Assembly (NCBI GenBank): GCA_022736715.1
Contig: DZDJ01000024.1
Coordinates: forward strand, 1-46,834
DNA length: 46,834 nucleotides
Reading direction: 5' to 3'
Source of the DNA: Edaphobacter aggregans
GTDB lineage: Bacteria > Acidobacteriota > Terriglobia > Terriglobales > Acidobacteriaceae
Below the pieces are notes generated by a model. That model was not told where the DNA came from, did no database searches, and saw only the letters and a program-made list of their open reading frames with translations. Below are positions 8,936 through 17,102 of this stretch, piece after piece; position 1 is the first letter of the stretch, and each line of letters begins with the position of its first letter. The translations under genes and the position numbers were made by a program.

Positions 8936-10078
8936 TCAGATCAGTTCTTCTTTGCCGCGCTCCGCCAGCATCCGCACCACTTTTCCCACATCCTGCGAGT
9001 GGCCGCGCGTCGTAATCAGCAGCGCATCATCCGTCTCCACCACCACCAGATCGTTCACCCCCACAATGGCCACCGTCTTGCCCGGCGCAAAAACATAATT
9101 GCCCTTGGCGTCCACCGCAATATTGCCCGCAGCTTCCACCACATTCGCATCTTCTGACGCCGCATAATCCGGCGAGCTTATCTGGTGCTCATGCAGGGCG
9201 GCCCACGAGCCAAGATCATTCCAGCCAAAGTCCGCCGGCAGGCAATAAATGTTTGACTTGGCTTCGCCCTTGGCCGAACGCGGCTCCAGCACGGCATAAT
9301 CCACGCTGATGTTCTGGCACTGTGGATAGAGTTCCGCAAAAGCCTGCTGAAACTGTGGCGTTCCATACGCCGCAGCAATCTGCTCCAGCAATGGCACCAT
9401 CTGCGGGCTGTGCTCGCGGATGGCATTCGCCAGCGTGCGCGCGCTCCACACAAAGACGCCGCTGTTCCATACGTAGTTGCCCGCCTCCAGAAAAGCCCCG
9501 GCCCGCTCCCGGTCCGGCTTCTCCGTAAACCGCTTTACCCGCCTGGCACGGATTCCATCCTCAGCCGCCTCTGCCCCCAGCTCAATATAGCCATACCCCG
9601 TCTCCGGACGCGTTGGCGGCACACCCAGCACCACAATATTTTCGCCCGCCGCAGCCAACTGCACCGCTTCTCGGATCACATGATGAAAGCGCACCATATC
9701 GCGCACCACGTGGTCCGATGGAAAAATACCGATCACCGTCTCCGGCGACTGCTTCTCCAGCAGAAACGCCGCCAGCGCCGCCGCCGGTGCCGTATTCCTC
9801 GCCGCTGGCTCGCACAACACATGCGCCGCCGGAATCTCCGGCAATTGTCCACAAATTGTCCCGGAAAGCAGGTCGTTCGTAATCACCCACAGATCGTCAG
9901 CCGCCGTCAGCGGCAGCAGCCTGTCCATCGTCTGCTGGATCATCGTGCGCTCGCCATCCAGCGCCAGCACCTGCTTGGCACGCGCGCGCCGGCTACGTGG
10001 CCAAAAGCGCGTACCACTGCCACCAGCAAGAATGACCGGAGCAAACTGCGGCAAAGAAATTCGATTGTGCGAGGACAT
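8936..10078 (-). CDS. manC: Mannose-1-phosphate guanylyltransferase
   Basis: Makes GDP-mannose from mannose-1-phosphate and GTP in the cytoplasm, feeding capsule, exopolysaccharide or LPS sugars. The nucleotidyltransferase signature GGSGTRFWPRSR is at the N-terminus, followed by FPSDHVV, the EKPD region and NYVWNSGVFVW, all typical of the family. The protein is the short form (380 residues), without the C-terminal isomerase domain found in bifunctional enzymes; the separate manA gene upstream supplies that activity. I chose the ATG at 10078 because GAGG lies six bases upstream and because the reading frame before it overlaps a likely promoter; a longer frame runs up to 10126. Likely co-transcribed with the downstream mutase. 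Confidence 0.92.
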   Translation of the reverse strand: MSSHNRISLPQFAPVILAGGSGTRFWPRSRRARAKQVLALDGERTMIQQTMDRLLPLTAADDLWVITNDLLSGTICGQLPEIPAAHVLCEPAARNTAPAAALAAFLLEKQSPETVIGIFPSDHVVRDMVRFHHVIREAVQLAAAGENIVVLGVPPTRPETGYGYIELGAEAAEDGIRARRVKRFTEKPDRERAGAFLEAGNYVWNSGVFVWSARTLANAIREHSPQMVPLLEQIAAAYGTPQFQQAFAELYPQCQNISVDYAVLEPRSAKGEAKSNIYCLPADFGWNDLGSWAALHEHQISSPDYAASEDANVVEAAGNIAVDAKGNYVFAPGKTVAIVGVNDLVVVETDDALLITTRGHSQDVGKVVRMLAERGKEELI

Positions 10079-10097
10079 GTTGCCTCTATCGTACTGG

Positions 10098-10126
10098 AAA
10101 ATAATGCATCGCAGTTGAAAGACCAA
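10098..10126 (-). promoter_or_regulatory. Putative sigma70 promoter of manC
   Basis: On the minus strand, TTGGTC (10121-10126) and TATTTT (10098-10103) are separated by 17 bases, about 20 bases upstream of the chosen manC ATG. Match quality is moderate. Nothing else is seen in the 119 bases between manA and manC. Confidence 0.35.
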
Positions 10127-10197
10127 TCAGCCGACGTTCCAACTTCAACCCATCTGCTGTTGCACCTGCTTTGAACTACAACACCAACTCGGCAACC

Positions 10198-11157
10198 TTA
10201 TTGCGGCACTGCGCGGAAGATCTCCATCTCGCTCGCCGCACTCACCTGCCACGCAACCGCATGCGCCGGAACAATCGCGGCCCGCCCACGGCTCAGCGTG
10301 ACTGACTCAAACCCTTCACCCGTAACTTTTCCTGCCCCGCTGGCCGCAAACAAAATCTGCGCCTGCCCCTTATGCTTAGCCAGCGCTGCATTGTTCTCAC
10401 CCGGCTTCACCACAATCCGTTCCACGCGGAAGTAACGGACATCGATCAAAACCTCCAGCCCATTCTGCTGCTGGGGCCGCACGCGCCCCGCCTGTGTCTT
10501 CAGCTGCATCGCCTCAAACGATTTCTCCAGATGCAGCTCGCGGGGACGCCCATAATCGTACATACGATACGTCAGGTCGCAATTCTGCTGCGTTTCCAGC
10601 AGCACCGAGCCGGGCCCAATCGCATGCACTGTGCCCGCATCCACAAAAAACATGTCGCCCTTGCGCACCGGCAGCCAGTCCAGCAAACCTTCCAGCGTAT
10701 GATCCGCAATCGCCGCCGCCACCTTTTCCTGTGTCGCTTCCGGCTTCAACCCCAGCGCCACCGACGCATCCGGCTGCGCTTCCAACGCATACCAGCATTC
10801 GGTCTTGCCCCGCGGATCGCCATACTTCTGCGCCATCGCATCATCCGGATGCACCTGCACGCTCAGCTTTTCTCGCGGAAACAGCACCTTCATCAGCAGC
10901 GGAAACTGCGTTTCGCCCTCATGCCCTTCGCCCAGAATCGCAACCGCATTCTGCCGGACCGCCTCCGTCAGCGCCATGCCTTTGCATGGGCCATTCTCCA
11001 CCACGCACTGGTCGCCCGTCAGCCATGCCTCCCCAACCGGCCCGCTCTGCCCCGGCACCTCATACCACGGCGCCAGCGAGTCCGCCCCCCAGATGCGAGG
11101 GCTGAAGTAAGGCGTCAAACTGAAGGGAGGAAAAAGCTGTGTACCAGACTCACTCAC
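10198..11157 (-). CDS. manA: Mannose-6-phosphate isomerase, class I
   Basis: A 319-residue cupin-fold zinc enzyme that interconverts fructose-6-phosphate and mannose-6-phosphate, the first step to GDP-mannose. The zinc-binding pattern is visible as QVHPDD, then the Glu in GKTECWYAL, then the His of DAGTVHAIG. N-terminal PYFSPRIWGADSLAPWY matches the family opening. The length fits short bacterial class I forms. It is the first of the mannose genes on the minus strand, 119 bases upstream of manC. A decayed acetyltransferase fragment sits directly before its start. Confidence 0.92.
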   Translation of the reverse strand: MSESGTQLFPPFSLTPYFSPRIWGADSLAPWYEVPGQSGPVGEAWLTGDQCVVENGPCKGMALTEAVRQNAVAILGEGHEGETQFPLLMKVLFPREKLSVQVHPDDAMAQKYGDPRGKTECWYALEAQPDASVALGLKPEATQEKVAAAIADHTLEGLLDWLPVRKGDMFFVDAGTVHAIGPGSVLLETQQNCDLTYRMYDYGRPRELHLEKSFEAMQLKTQAGRVRPQQQNGLEVLIDVRYFRVERIVVKPGENNAALAKHKGQAQILFAASGAGKVTGEGFESVTLSRGRAAIVPAHAVAWQVSAASEMEIFRAVPQ

Positions 11158-11173
11158 GCCGTAAGGTCCTTTG

Positions 11174-11347
11174 TCATCGTAATCCTGTGTACAGGAACCG
11201 TGGTGTCAGGAACAGAGTCCCCCGGACCTGCGCAAGGTCTGTGCGGTCGCCTGCCTTGAAGAACCGCTCCACGGCAAAGGCCCGATTCGTCAGTGCAACA
11301 ATCTGCTCTGTCTCCTCAGCCACTACCTTGCGCAATTTCACATTCAT
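11174..11347 (-). pseudogene. N-terminal remnant of a GNAT acetyltransferase
   Basis: A 57-codon open frame whose first ~42 residues read like the beginning of a GNAT acetyltransferase: a KLRKVVAEETEQIVALTNRA helix and then FAVERFFKAGDRTDLAQV, a pattern common in one GNAT subgroup. The match stops after about residue 42 and the acetyl-CoA-binding core is missing, so the gene has been truncated by a deletion or the remaining sequence is scrambled. It lies between the aminotransferase stop (7 bases away) and the manA start (16 bases away). It may still be translated as a leftover peptide; I expect no enzyme activity. Confidence 0.6.
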
Positions 11348-11354
11348 CCCAAAA

Positions 11355-12563
11355 TCACGCCAGTTTGGCGAAGAATTCCTTCATCCGCGCCACACCCTTG
11401 TCCACGTCCGCATGAGAAACCGCATAGGACAACCGAATATGCTCTGTAGTTCCAAATGCCTCGCCCGGAACCACCACCACATGCGCTTCCTTCAGCAGCC
11501 TGTCCGCTACATCAGCAGCCGTCTGAATGCCACCCTTGCCAAAGAAGGCCGACACATTCGGATACACATAGAACGCGCCCTCCGGCACCGTGCAGCTCAG
11601 CCCCGGAATCTGCTGAAAGCCTTCCAGAATCTGGTCACGCAGCTTCAGGTAGTCCGCGCGCATCTCCGCCACGCAGTCCTGCGGGGCCGTCAATGCCGCA
11701 ATCGACGCCTTCTGCACAATCGATGCCGTCGATGAGGTGCTCTGGCTCTGCAGCTTGCTCATCGCCGCAATCACCGCCTTCGGCCCCAGCGCAAACCCGG
11801 CGCGCCAGCCAGTCATGGCATACGTCTTGGACAGCGACCCCAGCACAATCAGATGCTCTTTGCAGTCCGTAAACGAGCCGCCGCTGATCGAAACCCCCGT
11901 GTACTGCAGATAGGCATAGCACTCGTCCAGCAGCAGGTAGATGCCCTTCGCATGCGCCAGCCGCACAATGCTCTCCAGGTCCGCAGGCGAAACCACCGCA
12001 CCCGAAGGATTCGACGGCGTATTCAGAATGATCACCTTCGTCTTCGGCGTAATCGCCGCTTCAATCATCTTTGCCGTGATGCGGAAGTTTTCCTTCTCAT
12101 CGCTCTCGACATAAACGACCTTGCCACCCGCGTACTGAATAATGTCCTTGAAGGAGACCCAGTACGGCACCGGCAGAATCACCTCGTCGCCGTGGTCCAC
12201 CAGCACTTGGACCGCATTGAACAACGCCAGCTTGCCGCCAGTGGTGAAAACGCACTCTTCCGGCGTGTAGTTGGAACCAAAATCCGCCGCATGGCGCTCC
12301 ACAATGGCCTTGCGCACCTCAGGAATGCCGGCCACATTGGTGTAGCGGGTAAAGTTCTGCTCGATGGCCTCAATCGCGGCGTCCTTGATGTGGCGCGGCG
12401 TGGCAAAGTGCGGCTCTCCCGCTCCAAACTCCACCAGATCCAGCCCCTGCGACTTCAGACGGGCCGCCTCGGCAGTGATGGCCATGGTTGCGGAAACTTC
12501 AATGCGGTTAATGCGGTCGGCGAAAATCTTGCGTGCTACGGGACTGGCTGCTGGTGTGCTCAT
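11355..12563 (-). CDS. Pyridoxal-phosphate aminotransferase, aspartate type (class I)
   Basis: A 402-residue fold-type I aminotransferase of the bacterial Ib aspartate aminotransferase group, which transfers the amino group between aspartate (or related amino acids) and 2-oxoglutarate. Visible landmarks are LVEFGAGEPHFATP near the N-terminus, NTPSNPSGAV, the Asp-Tyr pair in LLLDECYAYL and the PLP lysine Lys246 in GSLSKTYAMTGWR. Length is normal. Family members also act on prephenate or aromatic amino acids, so specificity is open. It ends just before the GNAT remnant and the mannose genes and follows coaD, all on the minus strand. Confidence 0.92.
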   Translation of the reverse strand: MSTPAASPVARKIFADRINRIEVSATMAITAEAARLKSQGLDLVEFGAGEPHFATPRHIKDAAIEAIEQNFTRYTNVAGIPEVRKAIVERHAADFGSNYTPEECVFTTGGKLALFNAVQVLVDHGDEVILPVPYWVSFKDIIQYAGGKVVYVESDEKENFRITAKMIEAAITPKTKVIILNTPSNPSGAVVSPADLESIVRLAHAKGIYLLLDECYAYLQYTGVSISGGSFTDCKEHLIVLGSLSKTYAMTGWRAGFALGPKAVIAAMSKLQSQSTSSTASIVQKASIAALTAPQDCVAEMRADYLKLRDQILEGFQQIPGLSCTVPEGAFYVYPNVSAFFGKGGIQTAADVADRLLKEAHVVVVPGEAFGTTEHIRLSYAVSHADVDKGVARMKEFFAKLA

Positions 12564-12633
12564 ATCTAATAGTTTGGCAGATTTGGCGCAACTGGTGAAG
12601 AGCCCCCGCAGAAAAGCCAGCAGCGCTGTCTTT

Positions 12634-13170
12634 TCAGTGCTTTTCCGGCGCTACACGGGCCTTTAGCCGCTCCAGCACCAGCGGCGGTACCAGTCCGTCC
12701 ACGTCGCCCCCCAGTTGAAAAACCTCTTTTACCAGCCGTGAGCTGACATAGCTGTATTTTTCTCCCGGCATCATAAAGATTGTCTCCACCTGCGGAGCCA
12801 GCTTGCGGTTCATCATCGCCATTTGAAATTCGTACTCATAGTCACTGATCGCACGAATCCCGCGCAGCACCGCCTGCGCCTGCTGCTCCTGGGCAAAATC
12901 CACCAGCAGGCCATCGAACGTGGCCACCGAGACATTGCCCATCTCACGCGTGGCCTCGGCAAGCATCTCCTCCCGCTCAGCCACGGTAAACAGCGCATGC
13001 TTCTGCGCATTGCGCAGAATGGCCACCACAAGATGGTCCACAATCTTGGCCCCGCGCGCAATCAGGTCCAGGTGCCCGTTGGTGAGCGGGTCAAACGATC
13101 CGGGATAAATGGCTTTTACGGTTTGCACAACAACAGCAGCATACGGTGCCCCGCGTCCAATGGCAACCAT
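12634..13170 (-). CDS. coaD: Pantetheine-phosphate adenylyltransferase
   Basis: Transfers AMP from ATP to 4'-phosphopantetheine, the penultimate step of coenzyme A synthesis. The nucleotidyltransferase signature YPGSFDPLTNGHLDLI is near the N-terminus, followed by LRGIRAISDYEYEFQMA and the YSYVSSRLVKEV motif, all diagnostic of CoaD. The ATG at 13170 gives 178 residues. A GTG at 13128 would give 164 residues beginning MQTVKAIYPGSF, closer to the usual ~160, so the first 14 residues are doubtful; neither start has a clear ribosome-binding site. It is the last housekeeping gene before the accessory catabolic region. Confidence 0.94.
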   Translation of the reverse strand: MVAIGRGAPYAAVVVQTVKAIYPGSFDPLTNGHLDLIARGAKIVDHLVVAILRNAQKHALFTVAEREEMLAEATREMGNVSVATFDGLLVDFAQEQQAQAVLRGIRAISDYEYEFQMAMMNRKLAPQVETIFMMPGEKYSYVSSRLVKEVFQLGGDVDGLVPPLVLERLKARVAPEKH

Positions 13171-13226
13171 GCAATAGATTGCTATGCAATGCCCTCCCCA
13201 CGTAACACAGCCTGCAAGATCGCTCC

Positions 13227-13255
13227 TTGACTATTAGAACTGTCGACAGTATGCT
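13227..13255 (+). promoter_or_regulatory. Sigma70 promoter with CTGTCGACAG operator in its spacer (site 1)
   Basis: TTGACT (13227-13232) and TATGCT (13250-13255) are separated by exactly 17 bases. The palindrome ACTGTCGACAGT (13239-13250) fills the second half of the spacer and touches the -10. The first gene of the long operon, the HpaI aldolase, begins 58 bases further on. A bound protein here should block RNA polymerase, so repression is the simplest reading. Confidence 0.78.
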
Positions 13256-13313
13256 ACCTCCAGATTTCCGGCACTCTGCGCCGGAAATCTGCACAAGACC
13301 TCAAGGACCCCTC

Positions 13314-14204
13314 ATGCAAAAGCGTGTGCGACTGAATCGGCTGATTGAGATGTTCGAGACCGGCGCCTCGCCTGTGGGCATCTTCACCTTCACGCCCACC
13401 ATGCGCTCAGCAGCCGCACTGGCATCGACGCCGCTGGATTTCGTCATCCTTGACCTGGAACACACCCCTTTCGGCATCGATGCGCTGGAGTCCTACCTGC
13501 TGGCGCTCACCGATAAGGCCCGCATTCTGGAAAAGGGCAATCTGCAACCAGATGTTGTCCCGCTCGTCCGGCTGCCCTCCTATGGATGGGAGCGGCTACA
13601 GTACCAGATGAAGCAGGCGCTGGATGTCGGCGTTTTTGGCGTTGTGGCTCCCAGCATCAACACGGCCGAAGAGGCCCTGCATGCCGTGCAGGGTATGCGT
13701 TTTGCCCAGGTTCCCGGAGCCCCGGATTTCACCCCCGAAGGCCGCCGCGGCGTTGGCTATCCGTGGGCCGCTCGCTACTGGGGATTGCCTGGCCCGGAAT
13801 ATGCTGCGCGCGCCGATCTGTGGCCGCTGGACCCGGACGGAGAACTGCTGCTCTGGTGCATGATTGAAACGCGCGAAGGGTTGGAAAATTGCCGCGCCAT
13901 TGCACGCACCCCCGGTGTGAGCGGGATTCTGGTCGGCCCTTCCGATCTCTCCATGTCCCTGGAAGGACGCAAAAGCGGCGATGCCGTCCCGCAGGCACTG
14001 ATTACTATCCAGGCCATCTGCAAAGAAGAGCGTGTTCCTTGCGGACTGGCAGTTTCCTCCGCCGATGCCATGGCATATCTGGACGCCGGTTATGACTTCC
14101 TGGTGGCAGGTGTGGACACCGGCCTGCCATCGGCCGTCGAACAGACGCTGAACGCTGTCCGTGCGCAACGCAGCGCCTCCGGCAAAGCAAAGGGCAAGGC
14201 ATGA
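13314..14204 (+). CDS. HpcH/HpaI-family pyruvate aldolase
   Basis: A 296-residue class II (metal-dependent) aldolase of the HpcH/HpaI family, which splits 2-keto-3-deoxy acids or 4-hydroxy-2-oxo acids into pyruvate and an aldehyde. Family residues are in place: catalytic His50 in DLEHTPF, metal ligand Glu185 in MIETREG and Asp211 in GPSDLS, with the 26-residue Glu-Asp spacing seen in HpaI itself. The ATG at 13314 has AAGGA seven bases upstream; an in-frame ATG at 13227 lies inside the promoter and is rejected. It is the first gene of the operon behind site 1 and overlaps the next gene by four bases. Its true substrate is probably a sugar-acid-like intermediate of the pathway; which one is unknown. 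Confidence 0.88.
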   Translation: MQKRVRLNRLIEMFETGASPVGIFTFTPTMRSAAALASTPLDFVILDLEHTPFGIDALESYLLALTDKARILEKGNLQPDVVPLVRLPSYGWERLQYQMKQALDVGVFGVVAPSINTAEEALHAVQGMRFAQVPGAPDFTPEGRRGVGYPWAARYWGLPGPEYAARADLWPLDPDGELLLWCMIETREGLENCRAIARTPGVSGILVGPSDLSMSLEGRKSGDAVPQALITIQAICKEERVPCGLAVSSADAMAYLDAGYDFLVAGVDTGLPSAVEQTLNAVRAQRSASGKAKGKA

Positions 14205-15382
14205 ATCTCGCACCCGACTCCCCTTTCACCAAAGCACTTTTTGTCCATGCCTGGGACCTGGAGAACGGCAACGCCCAGCATCTGATGCAGTGGGCCCGCT
14301 CAGCCGGGTTGGATACGCTGTGCATTACCGCCTCGTATCATTCCGGCTGGCTGCTGCAACCGCACCACGCAACCCGACGGCTGCGCTGGAGCGAAAGCGG
14401 CGCGGTGTATTTCCATCCGGAAGAGCAACTCTACCGCAACACCTGCCTGCGGCCTCCCATCGCTGCAATGGCGCTTGAAGATGACTATCTGCGACTTGCC
14501 AAAGAACAGACAGAAAATGCTGGGCTCAACCTGGTCACCTGGACGGTTGGCGCCCACAACACAAGACTGGGGTTGGCGCATCCCGCACTCACCCAGCACA
14601 ACGCCTATGGCGACATCCTGCCCCACGCACTCTCTCTTGGTCACGACGATACACGGAATTATCTGAAAGCCCTGGCCCGCGATATTGCGGTCAACTACTC
14701 TCCGTATGGCATTCAACTGGAAAGTTTTCACTGGCACAGTGTTCGCCATAATCATGCACATGAGCGCGATCTGGTCGGCCTGAGCGAGTTGGAACGCCAA
14801 CTGCTCTCCACCTGCTTCAATCCGTCCACCGTCGGCAAAGCGCTGGCTGCTGGCATCGACGCAGAAGCGGCCCGGCGCACCGTGAAGCAGACCCTGGAGG
14901 CCGCGTTTACGCACGCGCCTGCCCGGCCGCCAGGACATCCGCAGACCATGGTGGAATTGGAAGCGGGCGCACCGGAACTGGGGCGTTACAACCAGTTTCT
15001 GCGGCACCTGGCCGCCACTCTGGTGCAGGAAATCCGCCGCGAGTCTCTTGCCGGAACCTCCTGCCGCCTCTACGTGCAGACAGTTTTTGATCCTGCCCTC
15101 AGCAGCGCCTGCGATGGATTTGCGGTCTGGGTCTATGGACAATCTCCGGAACAGGCCTACGACAGCGTGTGCAGCGCAATCGCATCTCTGCCTGCGAACT
15201 GGACTGGAGAGTATCACTGCTACATTCGCCTGGGCATGGGCGCTCCTGCCAGTGCGGCACAACTGCGTGAGATTGTGCAGGCTGTCCGCAGTGCCGGAGC
15301 CACCGGTGTTTATTTCTACAACTATTCAGAAGCACCACCTGCCATGCTTGGCTGGCTTTCAACAGCACTGCAACAGGTGTGA
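14201..15382 (+). CDS. Uncharacterised protein, possible TIM-barrel glycosidase-like enzyme
   Basis: I do not recognise this 393-residue protein as a named family. It has no signal peptide. Repeating beta-strand-like segments that end in polar residues, such as DTLCITASYHSG, LNLVTWTVGAHNTR, GIQLESFHWHS, CRLYVQTVFDP and a final GATGVYFYNYSEAP, suggest a TIM barrel resembling glycosidase-like (GHL) proteins. Glu and His residues in GIQLESFHWHSVRHNHAHE are attractive active-site candidates. It starts inside the stop codon of the HpaI aldolase gene (ATGA overlap), so translation of the two is coupled and it probably acts on the same compound or supplies the aldolase substrate. Confidence 0.75.
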   Translation: MNLAPDSPFTKALFVHAWDLENGNAQHLMQWARSAGLDTLCITASYHSGWLLQPHHATRRLRWSESGAVYFHPEEQLYRNTCLRPPIAAMALEDDYLRLAKEQTENAGLNLVTWTVGAHNTRLGLAHPALTQHNAYGDILPHALSLGHDDTRNYLKALARDIAVNYSPYGIQLESFHWHSVRHNHAHERDLVGLSELERQLLSTCFNPSTVGKALAAGIDAEAARRTVKQTLEAAFTHAPARPPGHPQTMVELEAGAPELGRYNQFLRHLAATLVQEIRRESLAGTSCRLYVQTVFDPALSSACDGFAVWVYGQSPEQAYDSVCSAIASLPANWTGEYHCYIRLGMGAPASAAQLREIVQAVRSAGATGVYFYNYSEAPPAMLGWLSTALQQV

Positions 15383-15478
15383 GTCCGGACACAACATCAG
15401 AAGATTGCCATCCGCTCTGCATGGGATGCGCAATCCACATACATCAGAGGAAGAACTGCAACACAGGGAGGAATTTTT

Positions 15479-16261
15479 ATGAGACTTGCGAATCGCGTCG
15501 CCATCGTCACCGGAGCAGCTCGCGGCATCGGCCGCGCCATCGCCATTCGTCTGGCATCGGAGGGCTGTAGCGTTGTCGTAGACGACATTGATGCCATCGG
15601 CGGCGCAGATACTGCAAAAACCATCACGGACAAGGGAGGGCGGTCCCTGTTTGTCCCTGCCGATGTCAGCAACGAGCAGGACGTTCAACATCTGGTAGCC
15701 ACGACAGAAAAGACCTTCGGTACGCCAACCATTCTGGTCAACTCGGCCATCTGTGGACTGCCTGCCATCGTAGGCAACGAAATTGAGCCAAACGTGGAAG
15801 TTGTGCTGCGCGGAGCCTGGCAGTGCATGCAGGCCGTCGCTCCCGGAATGAAAGCCGCAGGTGGCGGCAGCATCATCAACATCTCCTCCGTCAATGCATT
15901 CATGGGCTTCGGACGCGCCCATATTTACAGCGGAATCAAGGCCGCCGTCATTGGAATGTCGCGCTCGATGTGTACTGAACTGGGCGCAGATAACATCCGC
16001 ATCAACTGCATTTGCCCTGGAACTGTACTGACAGAAATCTGGCAGGAACGCATTGAAAAGGACCCCGGCATTGTCGACCGGCTGGCGCGGCTGTATCCGC
16101 TTGGCAGGCTGGGCAAGCCAGAGGAAATTGCCAATGCAGCACTGTTTCTGGCTTCCGATGAAAGCTCATTTATGACAGGCAGCGTGATGGTGGTGGATGG
16201 TGGCGTAACAGCGGCCAACCTGGGCTTTGGTGGCCTTAGCAGCAAGCCGCAGCAGCAGTAG
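15479..16261 (+). CDS. SDR-family NAD(P)-dependent oxidoreductase
   Basis: A 260-residue classical short-chain dehydrogenase. The cofactor-binding TGAARGIG motif starts at residue 11, an acidic DDID after the second strand suggests NAD preference, and the catalytic Ser137-Tyr150-Lys154 are present in NISSVNA and YSGIK. The C-terminal MTGSVMVVDGG is typical. The alcohol or ketone substrate cannot be deduced. AGGGAGGA lies just before the ATG. It follows the unknown TIM-barrel-like gene after 96 bases within the operon driven from site 1. Confidence 0.9.
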   Translation: MRLANRVAIVTGAARGIGRAIAIRLASEGCSVVVDDIDAIGGADTAKTITDKGGRSLFVPADVSNEQDVQHLVATTEKTFGTPTILVNSAICGLPAIVGNEIEPNVEVVLRGAWQCMQAVAPGMKAAGGGSIINISSVNAFMGFGRAHIYSGIKAAVIGMSRSMCTELGADNIRINCICPGTVLTEIWQERIEKDPGIVDRLARLYPLGRLGKPEEIANAALFLASDESSFMTGSVMVVDGGVTAANLGFGGLSSKPQQQ

Positions 16262-16322
16262 CTCGCCTGTAACTTGAGCTGTCCGACCAAACCAGCAGAA
16301 CAAATGCAGTCAACAGGAATCG

Positions 16323-17102
16323 ATGATGACGATTGAAAATGCAGCAGGAAACTATCTCTTCCAACCGGGCGGAACACCCTACTCTTCCGGAGTGCGAGCG
16401 CTTCCCGGCCATGCAATCAGGCACATCACGCTGATGCGCCCATTGCCGCTGGCACGCGGCATTGCAGCCATCGCCAAACACCTGACCGCAGCCAACCGTC
16501 CACCGCTATCGCTCTGCGGACTGGAACTGCGTTGCCCTGCACCTTATTCCTTCGCTGGCTTCGCCGCATTCAATAAGGAATATCGTGGCCTGTTACTCCA
16601 GCACCAGATGCTGTCGGAGGAGCCACACTTCCAGGGGCAGAACCCGATTGCCCGCACCAATATCTCTCCGCTAGCAGAACCCCTGACAGAGCAGACAATC
16701 CACGCTTTCAGCTACACCATTCCTGCAGCGAAGCCCACCACCAGCGCCTCTTTTGTTGTCTCCGGTGCAGGCGAACTGGTGGAAGCAGCTTTGAACACCT
16801 CTGCCATTGTGCGTCCGGGAGAAACCAGCGACGCCGCTATGGAAGAAAAGGCCGCTCTGGTCATGAGCGTCATGCAGTCGCGGCTGGATGCGCTCAAAGT
16901 CGACTGGTCTCAGGTCACGGTCGTCAACATCTACACCCGGCACAACATCACTCCTTTTCTACAACGCGCCATCCTGCAACAAATGGGTGCCGCAGCGCGA
17001 ATGGGAGTGCACTGGCACCTTTCACAACCGCCCGTCACCGACATTGAATTTGAAATGGACATGCGCGGCCTGGCGGAAGAGTTTTACGAGGAGTTACGAT
17101 GA
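16323..17102 (+). CDS. Two-domain RidA/YjgF-like protein
   Basis: A 259-residue protein whose C-terminal half (about 120-255) shows the YjgF/RidA pattern: a beta-strand FVVSGAGELV, a helix ending VMQSRLDALKVDWSQVTVVNIYTRH and a final strand region TDIEFEMDMRG. The N-terminal half (about 15-115) appears to be a second, diverged copy of the same fold. RidA proteins hydrolyse reactive enamine/imine intermediates released by PLP enzymes. The Arg and Glu needed for deamination are not obvious here, so it may have another role. Two adjacent ATGs (16323, 16326) are possible starts. The stop overlaps the next gene's ATG. Confidence 0.68.
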   Translation: MMTIENAAGNYLFQPGGTPYSSGVRALPGHAIRHITLMRPLPLARGIAAIAKHLTAANRPPLSLCGLELRCPAPYSFAGFAAFNKEYRGLLLQHQMLSEEPHFQGQNPIARTNISPLAEPLTEQTIHAFSYTIPAAKPTTSASFVVSGAGELVEAALNTSAIVRPGETSDAAMEEKAALVMSVMQSRLDALKVDWSQVTVVNIYTRHNITPFLQRAILQQMGAAARMGVHWHLSQPPVTDIEFEMDMRGLAEEFYEELR

